A stretch of 15,157 nucleotides of DNA, from NCBI GenBank assembly GCA_016786525.1, contig JAEUVW010000353.1, forward strand, positions 1 through 15,157, given 5' to 3'. Of the stretch, positions 8,548 to 14,048 are shown piece after piece (position 1 is the first letter of the stretch; the number at the start of each line of letters is the position of its first letter). The DNA comes from Chitinophagaceae bacterium. Its GTDB lineage: Bacteria > Bacteroidota > Bacteroidia > Chitinophagales > Chitinophagaceae. Both the position numbers and the translations under genes were made by a program. A model generated the notes under the pieces. That model worked only from the letters and a program-made list of their open reading frames with translations. It was not told the origin of the DNA and searched no databases.

Positions 8548-9256
8548 CGTAAATGATTTTTACATTTTTAAACCGCTCAAAAACAGCCAGGGCCTGCTGG
8601 CTTTCGTAAAAGTGACGCACGGCATCGTCTATCACCCTTTCTGTAAAACCGAGCGTTTCCCAGCCCAGCTTTCCTGCTGCGGCCATCACCTGCTCCAGGG
8701 GATACAGGTAATGCCTGACGAAGATTGTTTGATCGCGATGAGTGAAACTGACGCTGGCACCTTTGCTCAATGCATCGGGATGATAGTCTGTCAGGAAGAT
8801 ATCGGCACCAGCTTTGGCTACCCTGTCCCAGGAGGAAAAACACTGTTCCAGCGAGGGAAAATGGGCAAACGCCAGGTTGGACAGGAGCACATCACAACTG
8901 CTGTCGGCCAGGGGTAAATGCTGGTCGGGACCGATATGCTGCACCAAAGCAGCCGGGTATTTTTGCTTCAGCTGCGACAGCATACCCTCCGACACATCAA
9001 AGCCCGTCAGGCTCGCTGGTCCTTCGGCGTACCACTGCTGCCAGTACCGCCCGGTACCGCAGCCGACATCGGCAATGGTTTTACCGGCAAACAACAGGTC
9101 TCCTTTCAGTTCCGCCATCAATGCTGCATCCAGCACCAGCATCAGGTTGCCGGGTTCGGCATCATAGCAATGACTCCAATGATCGTAACCATCAGACGCT
9201 TGTACAGGATTGGTGCCCCTGTTCAGTTTTTTGCGGATAAAAGCGCGTAAGCCCAT
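8525..9256 (-). CDS. Class I SAM-dependent methyltransferase (Methyltransf_11-like), first gene of minus operon
   Basis: This 243-residue enzyme starts with a basic segment (MGLRAFIRKKLNRG) and then YDHWSHCYD, the usual entry helix of BioC/UbiE-like methyltransferases. The SAM site is complete: IADVGCGTGRYW (61-72), GFDVSEGML (85-93, Asp87 for the ribose), HLPLADSSCDVLLSNLAFAHF (113-133) with the D-x-x motif, and the strand ADIFLTDYHP. It begins the five-gene minus operon, 42 bp downstream of a near-perfect Bacteroidota promoter (9298-9328). The stop overlaps the GT-C start by 23 nt. It is cytoplasmic. Homology to quinone or biotin methyltransferases is only fold-level; a glycan or lipid acceptor is more likely from context. 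Confidence 0.87.
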   Translation of the reverse strand: MGLRAFIRKKLNRGTNPVQASDGYDHWSHCYDAEPGNLMLVLDAALMAELKGDLLFAGKTIADVGCGTGRYWQQWYAEGPASLTGFDVSEGMLSQLKQKYPAALVQHIGPDQHLPLADSSCDVLLSNLAFAHFPSLEQCFSSWDRVAKAGADIFLTDYHPDALSKGASVSFTHRDQTIFVRHYLYPLEQVMAAAGKLGWETLGFTERVIDDAVRHFYESQQALAVFERFKNVKIIYGVHFRKR

Positions 9257-9297
9257 CTGTTTTGTTCTGTTCCCGGCAGCCGGAAACGCTTATCGTT

Positions 9298-9328
9298 CAA
9301 ATGTAATTTTTTGCAACTGTTCGGCAAA
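9298..9328 (-). promoter_or_regulatory. Bacteroidota-type promoter of the minus-strand glycan operon
   Basis: On the minus strand this reads TTTG (9328-9325), a 19-bp spacer, then TACATTTG (9305-9298), matching the Bacteroidota primary sigma consensus (TTTG, about 19-20, TAnnTTTG) at every fixed base. The expected transcription start is about 7 bp further on, leaving a leader of about 35 nt before the ATG at 9256. Confidence 0.75.
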
Positions 9329-9371
9329 ATTTTCATTCATGTTAAAAATAAGACACTTCTGCAACAGGCTC

Positions 9372-9401
9372 TTTCAACTTTGTTTTAGTTTACTACCTTT
9401 G
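9372..9401 (+). promoter_or_regulatory. Probable Bacteroidota-type promoter of the PHA synthase-like gene
   Basis: TACCTTTG at 9394-9401 matches the -7 element TAnnTTTG exactly. The upstream element is degenerate: TTTC (9372-9375) at an 18-bp spacing, while a perfect TTTG (9379-9382) is only 11 bp away, too close. Transcription would begin near 9407, giving a leader of only about 13 nt before the ATG at 9420. Confidence 0.55.
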
Positions 9402-9419
9402 CCGCAAATATATTCTAAT

Positions 9420-10472
9420 ATGAATTGGAACACCACCGGCATGATTGAAGAAATGAGCAGCAATGTGCAAAAACTGGTCAAAGGTTATGAAACTCTTCAA
9501 TCCATTGATGAAGTGGATGTAGCCACCACCCCCAAAAAACTGGTATGGCAGAGCGACAAGGTAAAAATGTACCATTACGAGCGCGAAACACCCCCCATCT
9601 GTAAGATACCGGTATTGGTTTCTTTCGCGATGCTGAACCGCCAGGATGTGCTGGACCTGCAGCAGGACCGCAGCCTGATGAAGAAACTGCTGGAAAAAGG
9701 ACTCGATATTTATATTATGGACTGGGGCTACCCGACCAGGTCCGATCGTTACCTGACGATGGAAGACTATATTGACGGGTACATGAACGATGCGGTGGAC
9801 TTTGTACGCAAATACAACGGCGTGAAGAAAATCCACATGATGTCGATCTGCCAGGCCGGCACCTTCTCGATGATCTACGCTTCCCTGTATGCTGAGAAAC
9901 TGCAATCGCTGACCACCTTTGTTGCTCCTTTCGATTTTGCAACCAATAAGTGCATGCTGTTCAAATGGACAAAATACATTGATATCGATACGATGGTGGA
10001 CACCCTGGGCGTGATTCCCGGCGAAATGATCGACGAAGCTTTCGGTATGCTGAAGCCCAGCATGAACATCAGCAAATACCTGGGTGTGATGAACTCGCTG
10101 GAAGACAAGGAGAAAATGCTGAACTTCCTGCGCATGGAGCACTGGAAAAGCGACTTGCCTGCCGTAGCCGGTGAGATGTACCGCAAATACATCAAAGACC
10201 TGTTCCGCGACAACAAGCTGATCAAAGGAGAGTTTGAGCTGGGCGGCCGTAAAGTAGACCTGAAAAAAATGACCGTCCCCTACCTGAATGTGTACGCCAC
10301 AGAAGATACCATCATCCCGAACGAAAGCACGCTGGCCGTGATGCCGAAGATCGGCAGCAAGGACAAAACCGAATATGCGTTCCCCGGCGGGCACATCGGC
10401 GTTTTTGTCGGTTCCAAATCGCAGAAAGAACTGGCACCGGCCGTGTCCAAATGGGTGATTGCGCACAGCTAA
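9420..10472 (+). CDS. phaC: Class III poly(hydroxyalkanoate) synthase-like protein (PhaC-like)
   Basis: This 350-residue alpha/beta hydrolase-fold protein is collinear with class III PhaC (about 355 aa in Allochromatium vinosum, from memory). Shared segments are PVLVSFAMLNRQDVLDLQQD (64-83), GLDIYIMDWGYP (94-105), the nucleophile loop SICQAG (142-147, Cys144), ATEDTIIP (293-300, Asp296) and FPGGHIG (321-327, His325). The Cys-Asp-His triad spacing is nearly that of C149/D302/H331 in the A. vinosum enzyme. The family polymerises hydroxyacyl-CoA into polyester granules. The lipase-like box departs from the usual G-x-C-x-G-G: its first Gly is Ser and the fifth position is Ala. Class III enzymes need PhaE, which is not in the window. 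The start is the ATG at 9420; the frame is open back to 9210 but that part overlaps the divergent gene and both promoters. A terminator follows, so it is probably monocistronic. A non-PHA acyltransferase role remains possible. Confidence 0.85.
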   Translation: MNWNTTGMIEEMSSNVQKLVKGYETLQSIDEVDVATTPKKLVWQSDKVKMYHYERETPPICKIPVLVSFAMLNRQDVLDLQQDRSLMKKLLEKGLDIYIMDWGYPTRSDRYLTMEDYIDGYMNDAVDFVRKYNGVKKIHMMSICQAGTFSMIYASLYAEKLQSLTTFVAPFDFATNKCMLFKWTKYIDIDTMVDTLGVIPGEMIDEAFGMLKPSMNISKYLGVMNSLEDKEKMLNFLRMEHWKSDLPAVAGEMYRKYIKDLFRDNKLIKGEFELGGRKVDLKKMTVPYLNVYATEDTIIPNESTLAVMPKIGSKDKTEYAFPGGHIGVFVGSKSQKELAPAVSKWVIAHS

Positions 10473-10499
10473 AACGACACTCACACTAAATATCCCCCG

Positions 10500-10529
10500 A
10501 AGGAAGCAGCCCTGTTGCTTCCTTTTTTT
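10500..10529 (+). terminator. Intrinsic terminator after the PHA synthase-like gene
   Basis: A perfect 9-bp stem (AAGGAAGCA at 10500-10508 with TGCTTCCTT at 10516-10524) closes a 7-nt loop and runs into a tract of seven T (10523-10529). It lies 27 bp after the stop and separates the gene from the POT transporter. Confidence 0.9.
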
Positions 10530-10560
10530 GTAACTATGCACTTATAAATCAATTCAGTAT

Positions 10561-12198
10561 ATGGCAAAAACCAAACACCCTGTTGCACTCCGGTACCTGT
10601 TTCTCAGCGAAATGTGGGAACGCTTTGGTTATTACCTGATGATCGGGATTTTTACCCTGTACCTGAAAGATGTCAAAGCCGGCTTCGCGATGACGGAAGC
10701 CGAATCTGCCGACCTGTACGGCACCTTTATCGCACTGGTCTTCCTGACGCCCTTCCTGGGAGGCCTGCTGGCGGACCGTTATTTCGGTTACCGGAAGTCT
10801 ATCGTGTTCGGCGGGGTACTGATGGGCCTTGGTTATTGCATGATGGGCATCCACAACCTGGCTGCCCTGTACACCGCCATGACCCTGGTGATCCTGGGCA
10901 ACGGCTTTTTCAAACCCAATATCTCCACCCTGCTGGGTAATGTGTATTCCACAGAAGAACATAAACCGCTGAAAGATGTAGGCTATAATATCTTCTATAT
11001 GGGTATCAACGTAGGGGCCTTTATCTGCAACTTCTTCGGCGCAGCCCTGCAGATCATGCTGGGTTGGGAATGGGCTTTCCTGGCAGCAGGCATCGGTATG
11101 TTTATCGGGGTCATTATCTTCCTGGCCGGAAATAAGCACTATAAGGATTTCGATATTAAAAAAGGCGTGCAGGAAGGAGATATGCCTTTCAGCAGGATCG
11201 TGCTGCTCATCCTGATCCCCTCCGTCGTAGCCGGTGTGGTCGGCTGGCTGCTCCCCGGCGACATCTTCGGCAGCGACAGTACCGACGCCTTTATCTTCGC
11301 CTGTATACCGGTTGTTTATTTTTACGCACAGTTGTATTCCAAAGCCAAAGCCGACGAAAAACGCCCGATCGGTGCTTTGCTGGCCATCTTTGCCGTCGTG
11401 ATCCTGTTTTGGGCCGTGTTCAAGCAAAACGGCAGCGCCCTGAACACCTGGGGCGACCGCTATACCGGCAGGGAGGTGAAGGGAGGAACGGAAAAAGTCT
11501 TCAACAGCTTGTCCCTGTCCAAGACCATCGTGTTCAAAAAAGACTCCGTAGGAAAATATGACGACAATTTCCGCCTGCAAAAGGATGCGGAAGGTCATGT
11601 ACTGAAAGAGTGGAACTACCCGCTGTATTTCCGCAATGTGCACCCCGCCGAAAGGCCTGGTGAAGGCCAGAGCATCAGTGTCTGGTCGCCCAACCTGAGC
11701 CAGAGCATCAACCCCGGCTGGGTTATTATCCTCACCCCGCTTGTAGTGGCCTTCTTCTCCTTTCTCAAATCCCGGCAGAAAGAACCTTCCACCGCGTCCA
11801 AGATCGCCTGGGGCCTGCTGATCTCTTCCCTGTCCGTACTGGTGATGTATGCCGCCGTGATGGCAGGAAATAACGGCACCGAAAAAGTAAGCGTGTGGTG
11901 GCTCATCGCCAGCTATGGGGTCATTACCATCGGCGAACTGTTCCTGAGCCCCATGGGCCTGAGCCTGGTCTCCAAACTCAGCCCGCCCCGGCTTACGGCC
12001 CTGCTGATGGGCGGCTGGTTCCTGGCTACCTCTATCGGCAACAAGCTCAGCGGGGTACTGGCCAGTATGTGGGACCGCTACGAAGACAAAGGCAATTTTT
12101 TCCTGCTTAACTTTGCTTTACTGATGAGCGCCACCGCCATTGCCTTTGCCATGCTGCGCTGGCTGAACCGCATCATGAAAGAAAAAGGATTGAATTAA
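10561..12198 (+). CDS. POT/PTR2 family proton-coupled oligopeptide transporter
   Basis: This 545-residue inner-membrane MFS symporter imports di- and tripeptides with protons. The POT hallmark ExxERFxYY is intact in helix 1 (Glu17, Glu20, Arg21, Tyr24, Tyr25). MFS motif A appears as GGLLADRYFGYRKS (67-80), FFKPNIST (116-123) marks helix 4, and the PTR2 signature FYMGINVGAF (145-154) marks helix 5. The C-half has FWAVFKQNGSALNTW (283-297, helix 7) and INPGWVIILTP (383-393, helix 8). Between helices 7 and 8 lies a hydrophilic insertion of about 80 residues (300-378), larger than the short loop in E. coli DtpA-type proteins and presumably periplasmic. A terminator lies upstream, so it has its own promoter, though no clear TAnnTTTG box is seen in 10530-10560. 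A small membrane-protein gene follows after 27 bp, likely on the same transcript. Confidence 0.93.
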   Translation: MAKTKHPVALRYLFLSEMWERFGYYLMIGIFTLYLKDVKAGFAMTEAESADLYGTFIALVFLTPFLGGLLADRYFGYRKSIVFGGVLMGLGYCMMGIHNLAALYTAMTLVILGNGFFKPNISTLLGNVYSTEEHKPLKDVGYNIFYMGINVGAFICNFFGAALQIMLGWEWAFLAAGIGMFIGVIIFLAGNKHYKDFDIKKGVQEGDMPFSRIVLLILIPSVVAGVVGWLLPGDIFGSDSTDAFIFACIPVVYFYAQLYSKAKADEKRPIGALLAIFAVVILFWAVFKQNGSALNTWGDRYTGREVKGGTEKVFNSLSLSKTIVFKKDSVGKYDDNFRLQKDAEGHVLKEWNYPLYFRNVHPAERPGEGQSISVWSPNLSQSINPGWVIILTPLVVAFFSFLKSRQKEPSTASKIAWGLLISSLSVLVMYAAVMAGNNGTEKVSVWWLIASYGVITIGELFLSPMGLSLVSKLSPPRLTALLMGGWFLATSIGNKLSGVLASMWDRYEDKGNFFLLNFALLMSATAIAFAMLRWLNRIMKEKGLN

Positions 12199-12225
12199 TC
12201 ATTCACGCAACAAAACAGGGACTGT

Positions 12226-12636
12226 ATGCATCCGGCTTTAAAAAACCTCATTGCGGTCATTACCGGTATCATTATCGGCAGTATTGTGAATATGGCCCTG
12301 ATCGGTATCAGCGGTGCGGTGATCCCTCCGCCGGAAGGGGTGGACATGAAGACCGCAGAAGGCTTGAAAACAGCCATGCATTTGCTGGAGCCCCGGCATT
12401 TCATATTCCCTTTCCTGGCCCATGCCCTGGGTACTTTTGCAGGCGCCTGGATAACGGCAAAGATCGCAGCCACGGTCAAAATGCGTTTTGCGCTGGCCAT
12501 CGGTATCTTCTTCCTGGCCGGGGGCGTTGCCAATATCTTTATGCTGCCCGGCGCACCGGTATGGTTTTGTGTCCTTGACCTGGTACTGGCCTATATACCG
12601 ATGGCATGGCTGGCCGGGAAAGCGGCTATACGCTAA
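12226..12636 (+). CDS. Small four-helix membrane protein of unknown function
   Basis: This 136-residue protein is not recognised with certainty. Four hydrophobic segments can be seen: about 8-32 (ending in a Gly/Ala-rich stretch), 59-82, 86-107 and 110-131. A conserved-looking loop between helices 1 and 2 contains IPPPEGVDMKT (33-43) and ends in LEPRHFIFPFLAHALGTFAG, where His and Pro near the membrane edge may matter. The protein is glycine and alanine rich, suggesting tight helix packing. It starts with ATG 27 bp after the POT transporter stop on the same strand and is probably co-transcribed. Codon use resembles its neighbours, so it looks like a real gene. A link to peptide transport is only positional. 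Confidence 0.8.
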   Translation: MHPALKNLIAVITGIIIGSIVNMALIGISGAVIPPPEGVDMKTAEGLKTAMHLLEPRHFIFPFLAHALGTFAGAWITAKIAATVKMRFALAIGIFFLAGGVANIFMLPGAPVWFCVLDLVLAYIPMAWLAGKAAIR

Positions 12637-12719
12637 ACAACTGACATACCGTATATACCCTCAATTCAAGCTTGACGGCAGCAATACGACTTTCTCCTAC
12701 CTTACCTCAAAAAGCACAA

Positions 12720-13124
12720 ATGAGTACAGCAAAGGCCTTCACTTTAGAGCAGATCCGCGACGCCCATGCCAAAGTAAAAAGCGGGGCAGACTTCCCGGCT
12801 TACGTACAGGAGCTCAAGGCCCTGGGTATCGCGCATTACGAGCACTTCGTAGCAGACGGCCGCATCCGATACACCGGCATTGATGGCTTTTCTATCGATG
12901 CCCCTGCCAAATGGCCCGAACAAAACATTACCGCCAAAGGCGATGCCGCACAATTGAAAACAGCATTGGAAGTACACCAGCAGGGCGGAAGCGATTACTT
13001 CACCTTTTGCCAACAGTCGGCCGCAGCGGGAGTCGAAAAATGGACTACCGATATGCAGGCTATGCGTTGCAGCTATTACAGCCAATCGGGAGCGGTATTG
13101 CTGGAGGAAATAATTCCGGGCTAG
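12720..13124 (+). CDS. DUF1398 family protein (YbcV-like)
   Basis: This 134-residue soluble protein has the DUF1398 pattern: an N-terminal helix (EQIRDAHAKVKSGADFPAYV), LGIAHYEHFVADGRIRYTG (37-55), then GSDYFTFCQQSAAAGVEKW (about 87-105) and the terminal CSYYSQSGAVLLEEIIPG. The family includes E. coli YbcV, sometimes labelled phage envelope protein, but has no proven biochemical role. The ATG at 12720 is preferred over an upstream TTG at 12672, because the residues before MSTAKAF look unlike the family. A possible promoter (TTG at 12672, TACCTTAC at 12698) leaves a very short leader and is weak. The gene ends 15 bp from the convergent methyltransferase. No phage genes are nearby. Confidence 0.85.
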   Translation: MSTAKAFTLEQIRDAHAKVKSGADFPAYVQELKALGIAHYEHFVADGRIRYTGIDGFSIDAPAKWPEQNITAKGDAAQLKTALEVHQQGGSDYFTFCQQSAAAGVEKWTTDMQAMRCSYYSQSGAVLLEEIIPG

Positions 13125-13139
13125 CAAACCGACTTGAGC

Positions 13140-13931
13140 TTATTTCGTACACACCAGGCTGTAGACTAAGGGAATTTTATGACCAAAATTGCTGATCCTG
13201 TATTTACCCGGCTCAAACTCCTCCATGCCGTTGAAGCAATTGTAAGGCGAGTAATTGTACTCGCGGAAATCCGCCAGGCTTAGCCCCTGTTTCAGCAAAG
13301 CGCTGAACACCTCTGAAAGCGGGTGATTCCAGCTGATCTCTGTATCCTGCAAGGGTGCGTCGTTGGCGGCATAGGTACCCTGCTGCTGGGTGATGATCAC
13401 TTCATCGTTAAAGTAACTGTACACGATCTTTTCAAGATTGTCGTCGTACATCCAGAGGGCCGGGTGAAATTCGGCAAACACAAAGCGGCCGCCCGGCTTC
13501 AGGTAGCGGGATACAATGCCTGCCCAGCGGTCCATGTCCGGCAACCAGCCTATGGTACCATACGAGGTAAACACGATGTCGAACTGTTCGTCCAACACCT
13601 CAGGCAGGCTGTATACATCAGAACAAATAAAGCGTGCATTGGTACCGGCCTCCAGTGCCAGTTCCTGAGCCTGGCCGATGGCCTTATCGGAAAGATCTAC
13701 GCCCGTAGCGATGGCGCCCATGCGGGCCAGGGAGATCGTATCCTGCCCGAAATGGCATTGCAGGTGCAGGATAGACTTGCCCGTTACATCGCCGAGCAGG
13801 GCCAGTTCTATTTCATTCAGGGAGCTTTTGCCGGCCAGGAAGGCAGGCACGTCGTAAAAGTCTGACGCTACATGGTGCGCGACTTTGTTGTTCCACAATT
13901 GCTTGTTGATGTCCAGGTATTGGTGTTCCAT
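13140..13931 (-). CDS. Stand-alone class I SAM-dependent methyltransferase
   Basis: This 263-residue methyltransferase begins MEHQYLDINKQLWNNKVAHH, a signature entry helix of a well-populated subfamily. Its motif I is ILHLQCHFGQDTISLAR (54-70), in which the GxGxG turn is replaced by Gln-Cys-His-Phe-Gly; this replacement is characteristic of the subfamily and is not a lesion. Strand 2 ends in GVDLSDKAI (77-85), FDIVFTSYGTIGWLPDM (117-133) is motif IV, and LKPGGRFVFAEFHP (144-157) is the next strand, followed by a C-terminal lid. It is monocistronic, convergent with the DUF1398 gene and divergent from the MscS gene. It is separate from the glycan operons and its substrate is unknown. Confidence 0.88.
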   Translation of the reverse strand: MEHQYLDINKQLWNNKVAHHVASDFYDVPAFLAGKSSLNEIELALLGDVTGKSILHLQCHFGQDTISLARMGAIATGVDLSDKAIGQAQELALEAGTNARFICSDVYSLPEVLDEQFDIVFTSYGTIGWLPDMDRWAGIVSRYLKPGGRFVFAEFHPALWMYDDNLEKIVYSYFNDEVIITQQQGTYAANDAPLQDTEISWNHPLSEVFSALLKQGLSLADFREYNYSPYNCFNGMEEFEPGKYRISNFGHKIPLVYSLVCTK

Positions 13932-13947
13932 GGTTTTGATTTGTGCC

Positions 13948-13981
13948 TAAAGATACGGTCTGCCGCTTTACTTTTACTAAA
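13948..13981 (-). promoter_or_regulatory. Possible promoter of the stand-alone methyltransferase
   Basis: On the minus strand, TATCTTTA (13955-13948) matches seven of eight positions of TAnnTTTG if the two free bases are counted. A TTTA (13981-13978) lies 22 bp upstream. The ATG is at 13931, leaving a leader of about 10 nt. Both elements are imperfect. Confidence 0.35.
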
Positions 13982-13997
13982 TTTTGGCATAGGCCGC

Positions 13998-14028
13998 TTG
14001 CAGCCCGCCTGGCATTCCAGTATCTTTG
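13998..14028 (+). promoter_or_regulatory. Bacteroidota-type promoter of the mechanosensitive channel gene
   Basis: TTG (13998-14000), a 20-bp spacer and TATCTTTG (14021-14028) match the Bacteroidota consensus. The expected start site near 14035 leaves a leader of about 14 nt before the ATG at 14049. Confidence 0.7.
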
Positions 14029-14048
14029 CGCCTCAGCTATACATCTGA

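Noticed and set aside
9379..9401. TTTG (9379-9382) as the upstream promoter element of the PHA synthase-like gene
   Set aside because: It is only 11 bp from TACCTTTG, too close for the 17-23 bp spacing of this promoter class; a weaker TTTC at 18 bp fits better.
9393..10541. A 382-codon open frame on the minus strand opposite the PHA synthase-like gene
   Set aside because: It is rich in His, Phe, Val and Gln in a pattern that mirrors the codons of the sense gene, matches no family I know, and covers the terminator. It is an antisense shadow.
10530..10560. A promoter for the POT transporter in the gap after the terminator
   Set aside because: TATAAATC is present but does not match TAnnTTTG and has no upstream element at a suitable spacing.
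10549..11643. A 364-codon open frame on the minus strand opposite the POT transporter
   Set aside because: The translation is low-complexity (Gln, His, Asp and Gly rich) without fold-like hydrophobic patterning, while the plus strand has an unmistakable transporter. It is a shadow produced by biased third positions.
12720..13124. DUF1398 gene as a prophage remnant
   Set aside because: The phage label on this family is historical. There are no integrase, structural or lysis genes, no attachment-site repeats, and no change in base composition that I can see here.
13323..13865. A 180-codon plus-strand frame opposite the stand-alone methyltransferase
   Set aside because: It lies wholly within a well-supported methyltransferase gene and has no recognisable protein features.
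13140..13931. Methyltransferase inactivated by loss of the GxGxG turn
   Set aside because: The Q-C-H-F-G-Q version of motif I is a familiar feature of this methyltransferase subfamily, and all other motifs are present.
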